Source: Sporothrix humicola (taxonomy: Eukaryota; Ascomycota; Sordariomycetes; Ophiostomatales; Ophiostomataceae). From it: a stretch of DNA of 64,000 nucleotides. Location: positions 372,001 to 436,000 of the forward strand of contig WNYE01000005.1 of NCBI GenBank assembly GCA_021396245.1, given 5' to 3'. The notes beneath the pieces were generated by a model, which had not been told where the DNA came from, searched no databases, and was given only the letters and a program-made list of their open reading frames with translations. Positions 32,780 to 42,884 of this stretch are shown piece by piece. Position 1 is the first letter of the stretch, and each line of letters opens with the position of its first letter. Position numbers and translations under genes: made by a program.

Positions 32780-34036
32780 GGACGGCATTGTGTCGGTATT
32801 TGCGCGTGGGCTGGATGGAGAGGGTTGACGGAGAAGACGGCTGGTCGTTGAGTAGGGCTGAAAGCTTTCGTCGAGGTTTGCTGTCGAGGCTCGAGGTTGC
32901 ACGTTGATTGTGTGTGGGGAGGGAATAGAACACAAAATAAGGGTCGCAGGTAGTAGCGAGCAACTGTTGGAAAAGGGAAGGAGAGATCGGTGACCGTTTA
33001 ATTTGGTTCGTGCACTCCACCAGGGGTTGTTGGGAAGATTTTCGAGTCTGTGAAAGAAGGAGCGACCGAAACAGAAAGCATGTGGATGAAGACAAAAACA
33101 CGTCTCCTTTCTGAGCCCCAGTCGGATACTTCGTGGTGGTAGCCCCTGGGAGTGGACCGCGTGTCGCTAAATTGCTCTCGTATTTTAGGTGCAACCTGCA
33201 AGTACCGCGTAAGGAGACCGCGTAAAGAGGCTCAGAGGCTCAGATGAAAAAGGGAAAGAGGGATGGGCGTGCCCAGCACCAAGCCCAGCGTCGTTTTGGA
33301 GGGTGTCCTTTCCACGCGGCTGGCCCCACTCACTAAAACAGACGCTGTGAGCGTCGCGATTGGCCAGTGAGCGTCAGTGTTCTGGAAGGAGCAATCCAGC
33401 TTACAGGACAATGGGAAAGAAGGCACCAGATAGGGAAAGAGCGGCAGTTGCACAAAATCCTGGTCACGGAAGCCGGAGAATACACTATCGTCAGGGGTCA
33501 AGTAAACGAAAAGGTCTGAGTTTCTTGAAAGGGACCTGTTTTGGCCGTTTCAATGTGATTTTTTTTTATTAAAAAAAATAAAAAAAAATAAAATAAAAGA
33601 TGGTTTGAGGCGTAGAGCAAAGCTCCTGAAGTAGAAGCTCAGTAGCGGCAGGCACGACCGCTGTTTTTGCGCAACTTCCAGGGGCTAGCTCACCCGCTGC
33701 GCCTGCCTTGTGGTTCGCCAAGCTTTGTCATCCCGGATGACTCCCCCGCTATTTTGGCAGTCTTCTGGCGGTGGCTAACAACAATGAAGCTTATGATGAA
33801 AAGTGCATCATAGCGGGGAGCATCGTGGACGTATATTCGCGATATCTAGGGCAGCCCACGCTGTTTTGAGCTCCAGTACTCACTTTCGCTCTTTCATTCT
33901 TCGATTCACTCATTTTGGAGCTACTTACGACTCAACAGCTCACATACACGCAAAATTTACCCCTCCAGGAAGCTCGGATCTCATTTCACATCTCATAAAC
34001 AACTTCACTCTCAACACCCCGCCTCATAATTTCAGA
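32780..34036. promoter_or_regulatory. Divergent promoter region, GOT1 / SLH1
   Basis: About 1.26 kb between outward-facing genes. A T-run followed by A-runs (33559-33600) can fold back on itself. The last 150 bases before SLH1 are a typical leader. The SLH1 reading frame stays open upstream to 33803, but that part has leader-like composition. Confidence 0.5.
33559..33600. repeat. T-run / A-run low-complexity segment
   Basis: T10, ATT, then A8-T-A9-T-A4-T-A4. It can form a hairpin and resembles the A-rich tail of a retroelement, though no element body is visible upstream. Confidence 0.6.
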
Positions 34037-37000
34037 ATGACATCAGTACCACAAGGCTCCGCCGAGGAGCAATGGCGACAGCAACTGGCGGCCATGAAAG
34101 ACGCTGTGGCAGCACTGAAGCTCCCACCAACGTCGGACACCAGCGACCTGGACCTCGACGAGTACGACGACTCCGACGACAGCGAGAACTACTACAGCTC
34201 GGCCAGCGAAGGCGCCGGTCAGAATATCTGGGACTTTATCTCGGATGACGAGCTCGAGGAGCTCGGGCTGGCACCGAGCGACCACAATGACTCGGCACGC
34301 GGTGCTGGCGGAGCTTCTTCTTCGACATATTCTCCCTCATGGCTCTCGACAAAATGCCTGGCAATGGCCTCCCGAAGCAGCCAAGCGGCTGCACAGATAC
34401 CACCAGACGTGCTACAGGTCCAGATCATGGATGTTCTGCAGTCCTCGCGGCCAGAAGAGGAGCTGCAGTCGCAATTGACAGATCTGGTAGGCTTTGACGA
34501 TTTGGACTTTGTGATTGAGCTGCTCTCAAACCGCGACGAAATCGTGGCAGCAGCCATGAACGAGGAGGCAGAACTTCAGGCGGCAGCAGCAGCAGCAAAC
34601 GATGGCCCCTCGGTTGGTGGCTCAAGGCTGCTCACAAAAGCACAGCGCGAGGAGCAGCTTCGCCAAAAAGACTTTGAGCACAAGACGGCTGTGCTCAACG
34701 CTGCATCAGCGAAAGAGGCCGAGTACCCGCACGTTTACAAGTCCTATCATGCCGGCAACAGTCTGAGCGTGACAGGCAAGCGTTATGCCTTGCCCTCCGG
34801 CAGCACAGTGCGTGAGAAGGAGAAATACACCGAATACTACATTCCGGCCGGCAGCAAGGGCAAGCTAGGCCCAGGCCAGAGCCTAGTCAAGATCAGCGAC
34901 CTAGATGGACTGTGTCGAGGCACATTCAAGGGCTACACGGCGCTGAACCGGATGCAGAGTCTGGTCTATCCGGTAGCCTACAAGACGAGCGAGAACATGC
35001 TCATCTGTGCACCCACGGGTGCCGGTAAAACAGATGCTGCCATGCTTACGATCTTGCACACAATCGGGCAGTATGCCCTGCCAAATCCTGTTGACGACGC
35101 CACGGTCAACGACTTTGCCGTCGACGGCGAGGACTTCAAGATTGTTTACGTTGCGCCCATGAAGGCTCTGGCTGCAGAAATCACCGAGAAGCTCGGCAAG
35201 CGGCTGGCGTGGCTGGGTATCCAGGTCCGCGAGTACACGGGCGATATGCACCTGACAAAGTCTGAGATTGTGCGCACGCAGATTATCGTGACGACGCCTG
35301 AGAAGTGGGATGTTGTCACGCGCCGCGGCGTTGGCGATACAGAGCTCGTGCAAAAGGTGCGCCTCCTCATTATTGACGAGGTGCACATGCTGCACGACGA
35401 GCGTGGTGCTGTTCTCGAGTCGCTAGTGGCTCGTACTGAGCGCCAGGTCGAGAGCACGCAGTCGCTGATCCGCATCGTCGGCCTCAGTGCCACGCTGCCC
35501 AACTACATTGACGTTGCCGATTTCCTAAAGGTCAACCGTTACGCGGGTCTCTTCTACTTTGACGCCTCCTTCCGTCCTGTACCTCTGCAGCAGCACTTCA
35601 TTGGTGTCAAGGGCAAGCCGGGCGGCAAAGACGGCAAGGAGAACCTGGACATCGTTGCGTTTGAAAAGGCGCGCGAGATGCTCGAACAGGGCCACCAGAT
35701 CATGGTCTTTGTGCACTCGCGGCGCGATACTATGGCCACCGCCAAGATGCTGCACGAAAAGGCCACTGACGAGATGTGTCTCGACCTGTTCGACCCAACG
35801 TCGCACCCGCGATACGAAGCTGCCGTGGCGTCTATGAAAACGTCCAAGGCACGCGAGATCCGCGATTTGTTGCCCAAGGGCCTCGGTATCCACCACGCCG
35901 GCATGGCTCGTTCAGACAGAAACCTGATGGAGCGCCTGTTTGGCGAGGGTGTGCTCAAGGTGCTTTGCTGTACGGCAACCCTGGCGTGGGGTGTCAACTT
36001 GCCGGCGGCTGCCGTCATTATCAAGGGCACACAGGTCTACAGCGCCCAGGACGGCAAGTTTGTCGACCTCGGCATCCTCGACGTCCTCCAGATCTTTGGT
36101 CGTGCCGGTCGTCCGCAGTTTGAGGACACGGGTATCGGCATGATTTGTACGTCGCACAACAAGCTAACGCACTACCTGACGGCCGTCACCGAGCAGCTGC
36201 CTATCGAGTCGCGCTTCTCGGCCAAACTGGTGGACAATCTGAACGCTGAGATTGCCCTTGGTACTGTCACGTCCATCCCCGAGGCCGTGCAGTGGATTGG
36301 CTACTCGTACCTCTTCGTGCGCATGCGCCGCAACCCCATGGCCTACGGCATCGACTGGTCCGAGTTTGCGCAGGATCCCATGCTCGTGCAGCGCCGTCGC
36401 CAGCTTGCCGTCCAGGCTGCTCGCACCTTGCAGCAGAGCCAGATGATCATCTTCAATGAAAATACCGAGGAGCTGCGCAGCAAGGACGTTGGCCGCATTG
36501 CCAGCCAGTTTTACATCCTGCACTCGAGTATCCAGATCTTCAACAGCATGATGCACCAGTACGCCACCGAGGCTGACGTGCTGCAGATGATTGCCAAGAG
36601 TAGCGAGTTTGACAACATCACGTCACGCGACAGCGAGAGCAAGGAGCTCACCAAGCTCAAGGAGACGGGCACCGAGTGCGACGTTGGCGAAGGCATCGAT
36701 TCGCCCCAGGTCAAGACCAACATTCTGCTGCAGTCGTACATTTCCAAGGTGCAGCCCGACGACTTTGCCCTAGGCAATGATCTCAACTATGTGGCCCAGC
36801 AGGCCGCCCGTATCTGCCGCGCTCTGTTCATGATCGCGCTCAACCGCCGCTGGGGCCACCAGTGCCTCGTGCTGCTGTCGCTGTCCAAGTCCATTGAGCG
36901 CCGCGTGTGGCCCTTTGAGCACCCGCTGAGCCAGTTTGAGCTGCCTCGCCCTGTCCTCGCCCAGCTCAACGAGAAGGGTACAGTGGCGTCGATCGAGTCG

Positions 37001-40000
37001 CTGCGTGACATGGAGGCCGGCGAGATCGGTGGACTGGTGCGCAACCACAGCGCCGGCAACAAGATCTCGCGCATCTTGAACAGCTTCCCGACGCTGTCGG
37101 TCGAGGCCGAGATTGCCCCCCTCAACCGCGACGTCCTGCGCATCAAGCTGTACCTCTACCCCGACTTCCGCTGGAATGACCAGACGCACGGCACGTCCGA
37201 GTCGTACTACATCTGGGTCGAGAACTCGGAGACGTCCGAAATTTACCACCACGAGTACTTTGTGCTCAGCCGCCGCAAGCTGCACGACGACCACGAGATG
37301 AACTTTACCATTCCGCTGTCCGACCCGCTGCCCGACCAGATCTACGTTCGCGCCGTGTCTGACCGCTGGCTGGGCGCCGAGACCGTGACGCCCGTCTCGT
37401 TCCAGCACCTGATCCGCCCGGACACGGAGAGCGTATACACAGACCTGCTCGACCTGCAGCCGCTGCCGATTTCGGCCCTCAAGAACCCGATTTTGGAAAA
37501 CATTTACGCACAGCGCTTCCAGTACTTCAACCCCATGCAGACGCAAATCTTCCACACGCTCTACCACACGCCCGCCAATGTTCTGCTGGGATCTCCCACC
37601 GGCAGTGGTAAGACTGTGGCTGCCGAGCTGGCCATGTGGTGGGCTTTCCGTGAGCGCCCAGGCTCCAAGGTCGTCTACATTGCGCCGATGAAGGCCCTTG
37701 TTCGCGAGCGTATCAAGGATTGGGGTGGACGTCTGGCTGGACCGGCGGGTCTCAAGCTGGTCGAGTTGACGGGTGACAACACACCTGATACGCGCACGAT
37801 CCAGGACGCTGACATCATTATCACAACTCCCGAGAAGTGGGACGGTATCTCGCGTAGCTGGCAGACGCGTAACTACGTCCGCAAGGTCAGTCTTGTCATT
37901 ATCGACGAGATTCATTTGTTAGCCGGCGACCGCGGTCCGATTCTGGAGATTATCGTGTCGCGCATGAACTACATTGCTGCTTCTACCAAGGTTCCTGTGC
38001 GTCTGCTGGGCATGTCGACGGCGTGCGCCAATGCGACAGATCTGGCTAACTGGCTGGGCGTTAAGCAGAGCCAGGGCGCTCTATTTAATTTCCGGCACTC
38101 GGTGCGCCCTGTCCCGCTCGAGCTGTACATTGACGGCTTCCCCGACATGCGCGGCTTCTGTCCGCTGATGCAGGCCATGAACCGCCCGTCGTTCCTGGCC
38201 ATCAAGAACCACAGCCCGGACAAGCCCGTCATTGTGTTTGTGCCGTCGCGCCGGCAGACACGTCTTACGGCCAAGGATCTGGTCAACTTCTGTGGTATGG
38301 AGGACAACCCGCGGCGGTTCCTGCACATGGAAGAGGACGACCTGCAAGTGAATCTGGCCCGCGTCAAGGACGACGCACTGCGTGAGGCCATCAGTTTCGG
38401 CATCGGCCTACACCACGCCGGTCTGGTCGAGTCGGACCGGCAGCTGTCCGAAGAGCTGTTCCTCAACAACAAGATCCAGATTCTCGTGGCGACGAGCACG
38501 CTCGCGTGGGGTGTCAACTTGCCGGCGCACCTGGTGATTGTCAAGGGCACACAGTTCTTTGACGCCAAGATCGAGGGCTACAAGGACATGGACCTGACGG
38601 ACGTGTTGCAGATGCTGGGTCGTGCCGGCCGTCCGCAGTTCGACAACTCAGGTGTTGCGCGCATCTTTACGCAGGACGCCAAGAAGGACTTTTACAAGCA
38701 CTTTTTGCACACGGGCTTTCCCGTCGAGTCGTCGCTGCACACCGTCCTCGACAACCATCTGTGCGCCGAGGTGTCGGCCGAGACGATTGTCAGCAAGCAG
38801 GACGCGCTCGACTACCTAACGTGGACGTTCTTCTTCCGCCGCCTGCACAAAAACCCGTCGTACTACGGGCTCGACATTATGCCCGAGGAGCAGCAGGAGA
38901 ACGGCGGCATGACGGCACAGCACCTGGCCAATGAGTTCATGGTGGATATGGTGGACAAAGCCCTAAACGACCTGGCCACGTCCAAGTGCGTCGAGGTGTA
39001 CCCCAACGGCGACGTGGACCCGACGCCGCTCGGCAAGATTATGAGCTACTACTACCTATCGCACAAGACCATCCGGCACCTTGTGCGCCACGCCAAGGCG
39101 CGCGCGTCGTTTTTGGACGTGCTGTCGTGGATGTGCCACGCCACCGAGTACGACGAGCTGCCCGTGCGGCACAACGAAGACCTGGTCAATGCCGAGCTGT
39201 CGGCCAACCTGACCTTCCCAGGCACATCGTTTGGTCTGCCCATGTGGGACCCGCATGTCAAGTCGTTCCTGCTGCTGCAGGCGCACATGTCGCGCATCTC
39301 GCTGCCGATCACCGATTACGTCGGCGACCAGACCAGCGTGCTCGACCAGGCGATCCGTATCATGCAGGCGTCGATCGATGTGCTCGCCGAGCTCAACCAC
39401 CTGTCGAGCTGTCTCGAGATGATTACCCTGTTGCAGTGCATCAAGTCGGCCGTCTGGCCCACCGACCCGCCCGTCAGCATTCTGCCTGGCGTCGACAGCG
39501 AGGCGGCCGAAACCCAGGGCAAGTCCAAGGCTGGGTCGACCTCCCTCCAGGCCGTGAGCGCCATGACCGAGGCGCAAAAGAAGCAGCTTAGCAGGACGCT
39601 GCACGTCTCCGCCAGCCGCCTCAACCAGTTCAACCGCGCTGTCTCGCTGCTGCCCAACGTCCAGGTGTCCGTCAGCCCCGTGACGTCGTCGTCTGTCACC
39701 GTCCACCTCAAGCGGCTCAATGCGCTCGTCGACCGCGACGCCCGCATGTACGCGCCCAAGTTCCCCAAGCCGCAGACCGAAGGCTTCTTTGCCATTGTGG
39801 GCGACCTGGCGCGCGACGAAGTCTACGCCATCAAGCGTGTCGGTTGGAATTTCGGCGGTGGACGTGGAGACCAGGGCGGCCGAGGAGGTCGTGGAGGCCG
39901 TGGCCGTGGTGGACGCGGTGGTCAGTCTTCTGCTGGTGGGCAGTCCTCGAGCAACTCGCAGCCGACGGCCAAGGCCGTGGTGCAGCTGCCCGAGTCGGTC

Positions 40001-40126
40001 GCGCAGACGGGCAAGGTGGACGTGATCATTGTGAGCGACGGCTACGTGGGCCTCGAGTACCGTGTTCTGGGTGTCGAGGTGCCCAAAGCGCCCGTTGTCG
40101 ACGGCATCGACAAAAAGGGAGAGTAA
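34037..40126 (+). CDS. SLH1: Slh1/ASCC3-type Ski2-like RNA helicase (RQT complex)
   Basis: Single-exon gene; ATG 34037 gives 2029 aa (the frame is open back to 33803, but yeast Slh1 is 1967 aa and the upstream part reads as leader). Slh1 is the helicase of the ribosome-quality-control trigger complex, which splits collided ubiquitinated ribosomes. An acidic N-terminus is followed by two helicase cassettes. The first has APTGAGKT (325-332) and DEVH (447-450); the second has GSPTGSGKT (1185-1193) and DEIH (1290-1293). Each is followed by a QMLGRAGRPQF-type motif VI (ILDVLQIFGRAGRPQF in the first) and a Sec63 domain. A Gly/Arg-rich tract (about 1940-1965) interrupts the last Sec63 domain, which then resumes to the end. 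Brr2 is the main alternative, but size and the N-terminal region favour Slh1. Confidence 0.93.
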   Translation: MTSVPQGSAEEQWRQQLAAMKDAVAALKLPPTSDTSDLDLDEYDDSDDSENYYSSASEGAGQNIWDFISDDELEELGLAPSDHNDSARGAGGASSSTYSPSWLSTKCLAMASRSSQAAAQIPPDVLQVQIMDVLQSSRPEEELQSQLTDLVGFDDLDFVIELLSNRDEIVAAAMNEEAELQAAAAAANDGPSVGGSRLLTKAQREEQLRQKDFEHKTAVLNAASAKEAEYPHVYKSYHAGNSLSVTGKRYALPSGSTVREKEKYTEYYIPAGSKGKLGPGQSLVKISDLDGLCRGTFKGYTALNRMQSLVYPVAYKTSENMLICAPTGAGKTDAAMLTILHTIGQYALPNPVDDATVNDFAVDGEDFKIVYVAPMKALAAEITEKLGKRLAWLGIQVREYTGDMHLTKSEIVRTQIIVTTPEKWDVVTRRGVGDTELVQKVRLLIIDEVHMLHDERGAVLESLVARTERQVESTQSLIRIVGLSATLPNYIDVADFLKVNRYAGLFYFDASFRPVPLQQHFIGVKGKPGGKDGKENLDIVAFEKAREMLEQGHQIMVFVHSRRDTMATAKMLHEKATDEMCLDLFDPTSHPRYEAAVASMKTSKAREIRDLLPKGLGIHHAGMARSDRNLMERLFGEGVLKVLCCTATLAWGVNLPAAAVIIKGTQVYSAQDGKFVDLGILDVLQIFGRAGRPQFEDTGIGMICTSHNKLTHYLTAVTEQLPIESRFSAKLVDNLNAEIALGTVTSIPEAVQWIGYSYLFVRMRRNPMAYGIDWSEFAQDPMLVQRRRQLAVQAARTLQQSQMIIFNENTEELRSKDVGRIASQFYILHSSIQIFNSMMHQYATEADVLQMIAKSSEFDNITSRDSESKELTKLKETGTECDVGEGIDSPQVKTNILLQSYISKVQPDDFALGNDLNYVAQQAARICRALFMIALNRRWGHQCLVLLSLSKSIERRVWPFEHPLSQFELPRPVLAQLNEKGTVASIESLRDMEAGEIGGLVRNHSAGNKISRILNSFPTLSVEAEIAPLNRDVLRIKLYLYPDFRWNDQTHGTSESYYIWVENSETSEIYHHEYFVLSRRKLHDDHEMNFTIPLSDPLPDQIYVRAVSDRWLGAETVTPVSFQHLIRPDTESVYTDLLDLQPLPISALKNPILENIYAQRFQYFNPMQTQIFHTLYHTPANVLLGSPTGSGKTVAAELAMWWAFRERPGSKVVYIAPMKALVRERIKDWGGRLAGPAGLKLVELTGDNTPDTRTIQDADIIITTPEKWDGISRSWQTRNYVRKVSLVIIDEIHLLAGDRGPILEIIVSRMNYIAASTKVPVRLLGMSTACANATDLANWLGVKQSQGALFNFRHSVRPVPLELYIDGFPDMRGFCPLMQAMNRPSFLAIKNHSPDKPVIVFVPSRRQTRLTAKDLVNFCGMEDNPRRFLHMEEDDLQVNLARVKDDALREAISFGIGLHHAGLVESDRQLSEELFLNNKIQILVATSTLAWGVNLPAHLVIVKGTQFFDAKIEGYKDMDLTDVLQMLGRAGRPQFDNSGVARIFTQDAKKDFYKHFLHTGFPVESSLHTVLDNHLCAEVSAETIVSKQDALDYLTWTFFFRRLHKNPSYYGLDIMPEEQQENGGMTAQHLANEFMVDMVDKALNDLATSKCVEVYPNGDVDPTPLGKIMSYYYLSHKTIRHLVRHAKARASFLDVLSWMCHATEYDELPVRHNEDLVNAELSANLTFPGTSFGLPMWDPHVKSFLLLQAHMSRISLPITDYVGDQTSVLDQAIRIMQASIDVLAELNHLSSCLEMITLLQCIKSAVWPTDPPVSILPGVDSEAAETQGKSKAGSTSLQAVSAMTEAQKKQLSRTLHVSASRLNQFNRAVSLLPNVQVSVSPVTSSSVTVHLKRLNALVDRDARMYAPKFPKPQTEGFFAIVGDLARDEVYAIKRVGWNFGGGRGDQGGRGGRGGRGRGGRGGQSSAGGQSSSNSQPTAKAVVQLPESVAQTGKVDVIIVSDGYVGLEYRVLGVEVPKAPVVDGIDKKGE

Positions 40127-40141
40127 ATATCACAGAGGATG

Positions 40142-40185
40142 AAAGTACAAAAGTACAAAAGTACACAGCATAAAGCATAAAGCAT
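40142..40185. repeat. Small tandem repeats in the SLH1 3' region
   Basis: Three copies of an AAAGTAC unit are followed by about three copies of AGCATAA. They lie just after the SLH1 stop in the 141-bp gap to the convergent G-patch gene. Confidence 0.7.
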
Positions 40186-40267
40186 GGCTGCACATGTTAG
40201 AAGACATAGAACCATTTTGCATAAAATATATTAGCGTTTTCATTGAAACTTACACCAATCACCCCTT

Positions 40268-41041
40268 TCATTCCTGTGGCCTTAAGTACTTGTCGAGATC
40301 TTTGTTGCCCATGATCTGTTCTCGTAGACGGTCGTGTCGTCGCCGCTTGTCTTCCTCCATATGCCGCAGCTGTTTGCGTGTATATTTGCGGTTCCGATTT
40401 GGCGCAGGTGCCGAGGCCGAGGTTCCAGACTGGCGGCCTTTTGATGTTGATGATGTTGATGTCGTAGAATTACCCTCGCCCAAAGCTTGCCGTTCTGGCC
40501 TCAATTTGGGCTCGATCGGGTACGCCATGCCCTGTTGGTCTGCACCTAGACCGCGGCCGCTGTCTGGATCCCAGCCCTGTGCGCTCATAATGGCGAGGCC
40601 AAAGCGGCCACGGTCAAGAGCAGACGGCGGTTTTGAGTGGTCGAGCGAGACCTGGTGGACAAGGCAGGTTTCGTGATGATGCGCGGCAGCTGAGGAAGGG
40701 GTTGTCAGAGGTAGACTGCAGACTTCACAGGCGGGGGCTGCCACGGCTGTTGTGACAGTCTCTGTCGTTTGTATCGTCTCGACTGTCGGTGCCGTCTTTG
40801 TAGTCTCCGTCGTCTTTGTTCCCATGACTATACTGAGATAAATGTCAGAGACTTCGCCGCCAGGAAGATTGCTCGCTGGAGCACTTCCTTTTGCTGGCGG
40901 TGCTTCACCAGCCCGGACGAATGCGACTCGCTGGCGATAGAGGCCAGTGCCGAAGCCGGGCAGCCGATGCAATGGCGTGTCCGAGGCGCCGTCTTCGTTG
41001 AGGTCATCGCGATCCCTCTCTTTTTGTCGATTTTGTGACAT
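40268..41041 (-). CDS. G-patch domain protein, GPANK1-like
   Basis: Single exon, 257 aa from ATG 41041 (MSQNRQ); an in-frame ATG at 41074 would add 11 residues (MNIINSHHTHK) of leader-like sequence. A short Cys pair (CEVC) with downstream His residues (HHHETC, H) resembles the zinc-binding part of GPANK1-type proteins. It is followed by a G-patch-like segment: LAIMSAQGWDPDSGRGLG then GMAYPIEPKLRPERQALGEG (around 150-195). G-patch proteins activate DEAH RNA helicases. The C-terminus is strongly basic (RNRKYTRKQL, EDKRRRHDRLREQIMG), suited to RNA or helicase contact. The family function is not well established, so only a role in RNA metabolism can be suggested. It is divergent from the next SDR gene, 397 bases away. 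Confidence 0.85.
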   Translation of the reverse strand: MSQNRQKERDRDDLNEDGASDTPLHRLPGFGTGLYRQRVAFVRAGEAPPAKGSAPASNLPGGEVSDIYLSIVMGTKTTETTKTAPTVETIQTTETVTTAVAAPACEVCSLPLTTPSSAAAHHHETCLVHQVSLDHSKPPSALDRGRFGLAIMSAQGWDPDSGRGLGADQQGMAYPIEPKLRPERQALGEGNSTTSTSSTSKGRQSGTSASAPAPNRNRKYTRKQLRHMEEDKRRRHDRLREQIMGNKDLDKYLRPQE

Positions 41042-41438
41042 TTTGTGTGTGTGGTGAGAATTAATAATGTTCAAAAAAAGAGAGAAGGAGTGAAGTCGAA
41101 GTTAAATTCAAGTCGAGTTGAGTAAGGCAGGCGCGAGTTTGCCACACAGCCTTGGGCCCCACTAATTTTTTCGAGACAGAAATTCAGATGGAAAGATGCG
41201 CCCGTGTCGTCATGTTTCAGGGGCAGCTTTGCTTATCTTATCGGCAGCTTCCTTCTGGAAGGGCCACCATTCCTTGGATTCCATTCCACTAAAACATGCT
41301 AAAAAAAGACACTTTAGCGGCCGCGACTGCCACGACAACATCTCCTTTTTAGATCTCCCTCTTTTAACCTCTCTTTTCGACCTTCACATTTCTCGACACT
41401 CTTTTCCCCAAGTTCTTCCTCAACACTCCGCCCTCACA
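41042..41438. promoter_or_regulatory. Divergent promoter region, G-patch gene / ENV9-like SDR
   Basis: A compact 397-bp shared promoter. It contains TTTAGCGGC at 41313-41321, which recurs upstream of nearby genes. A C/T-rich leader follows to the ATG at 41439. Confidence 0.55.
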
Positions 41439-42884
41439 ATGCCTGTCGATTTCTTGACAAGCGCGTACCTCTACGGGCTGCCAGAATGGTTCCCCCAGGC
41501 CACAACCTTTGCCAAGTTCTTTGGCTCGCTCGGCGTGCTCGTGGCCACAAAGTTTTACTGCAGCGGCGCGTCCAATCGGTCGGACCGCAGCATGCACGGC
41601 CGCGTGGTCATGATTACGGGCGGCACATCCGGCGTGGGAGCAGCGGTCGCGCTCGATCTCGCCAAACGCGGCGCGCATATTGTGCTGCTGACAGCACAAC
41701 CGCCCTCGGACCCGTTTGTGGTGGACTACGTTGAAGAGCTGCGTGAGCTCGCGGGCCACCAGCTGATCTACGCCGAGCAGGTCGACCTGACGTCGTTGCA
41801 CAGCATCCGCACGTTCGCGACACAGTGGATCGACAATCTGCCGGTGCGGCGGCTGGACATGGTGATTCTGTGCGCGGCAGTCGCGGGCGTGGCACAGACA
41901 GACGAGCGGACAGGCAAGGCTCTGACGCCAGCGCGAGGCGTGACGACGGCCGACGGCATCGAGCGCGCGTGGATGGTCAACTATCTGGCCAATTTCCATC
42001 TGTTGGGCATTCTCAGTCCAGCACTTCGGTCGCAGCCATTTGACCGTGATGTGCGCATTATTATCACAACCTGCTCGTCCTACATTGGCTCGCCACCATT
42101 GATTGCAGGGCCGCCGACAGAGACGAAACCGACGAAAAAGAACAGCAAAAAGTCGACCAGCAGCCCCTCCACAACACCAGACGGCGTCGACATCCCCGAC
42201 TGGTCGCCCGGCCGCGCTTACGCCCGCAGCAAGCTCGCCCTCATGGTCTTTGCCCGCTCGTTCCAGAAACACGTCGACGCCCACAAGCGGCCCGACAACC
42301 TGCCCAGCAACGTGCGTGTTCTGCTCGTCGACCCGGGCCTGTCGCGCACCCCCGGCTTCCGCCACTGGCTAACGGGTGGCTCGCTGCTGTGGCTGATCCT
42401 GGGTTACGTTTTGTTGTACCCTATCTGGTGGCTGTTCATCAAGAGCGCCGACGACGGTGCCCAGTCCATCCTCTACGCCGCCATGGACGGCGAGCTCCGC
42501 CGCATGCGCGACTTTGGCACCGCCGGCAACCCGCTGACCGACGAGGCCCAGAACGATCCCCTGGCCCACAAAATCATCAAGGAGTGCCGCATCATGGACA
42601 CGGCGCGCCGCGACGTCGAGGACGAGACCGTGGCCAAGGCGCTGTGGCAGGACAGCGACCTGCTGGTCGAGGAGACCGAAAAGCGGTCCGCCGAGCGCCG
42701 CCAGCGCGAAAAGGAGGCCAACAAGGAAGCCGCCAAGGAGGAGGAGCGCGTGCGCAAGGAGGCGCACCAGGTTAACGAGATTGAGGCGCTCGTGAGTGCG
42801 ATCAAAAACGGCAAAGAGCTCGAGAAGGAAAAGGAGAAGGCGGCCAAGAACGGTGCCGACAAGAAGAAGAGAAGGAAGGTGTAA
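41439..42884 (+). CDS. Short-chain dehydrogenase/reductase, ENV9-like
   Basis: Single exon, 481 aa from ATG 41439; the frame is open further upstream, but the leader composition and protein sense favour this start. A hydrophobic N-terminal segment (about 25-40) suggests membrane or lipid-droplet anchoring. The cofactor motif TGGTSGVG lies at 60-67 and the active-site YARSK at 261-265. The usual NNAG is replaced by a CAAVAG stretch (145-150). A second hydrophobic stretch (LLWLILGYVLLYPIWWLF) follows the catalytic core, and the C-terminal ~90 residues form a charged Lys/Glu coiled coil ending in KKKRRKV. Yeast Env9 is a lipid-droplet SDR affecting vacuole morphology; the assignment is by resemblance of layout and is moderately sure. 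The substrate is unknown. Confidence 0.82.
   Translation: MPVDFLTSAYLYGLPEWFPQATTFAKFFGSLGVLVATKFYCSGASNRSDRSMHGRVVMITGGTSGVGAAVALDLAKRGAHIVLLTAQPPSDPFVVDYVEELRELAGHQLIYAEQVDLTSLHSIRTFATQWIDNLPVRRLDMVILCAAVAGVAQTDERTGKALTPARGVTTADGIERAWMVNYLANFHLLGILSPALRSQPFDRDVRIIITTCSSYIGSPPLIAGPPTETKPTKKNSKKSTSSPSTTPDGVDIPDWSPGRAYARSKLALMVFARSFQKHVDAHKRPDNLPSNVRVLLVDPGLSRTPGFRHWLTGGSLLWLILGYVLLYPIWWLFIKSADDGAQSILYAAMDGELRRMRDFGTAGNPLTDEAQNDPLAHKIIKECRIMDTARRDVEDETVAKALWQDSDLLVEETEKRSAERRQREKEANKEAAKEEERVRKEAHQVNEIEALVSAIKNGKELEKEKEKAAKNGADKKKRRKV

Noticed and set aside
33641..33730. AGCTCAGTAGCGG resembling a tRNA A-box
   Set aside because: No GGTTCRA-type B-box at the right distance and no cloverleaf.
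33803..34036. 78-codon N-terminal extension of SLH1
   Set aside because: Composition is that of a leader; ATG 34037 gives a length close to known Slh1 proteins.
36770..37915. 381-codon frame opposite SLH1
   Set aside because: Antisense shadow of the helicase; long only because of GC-rich codons.
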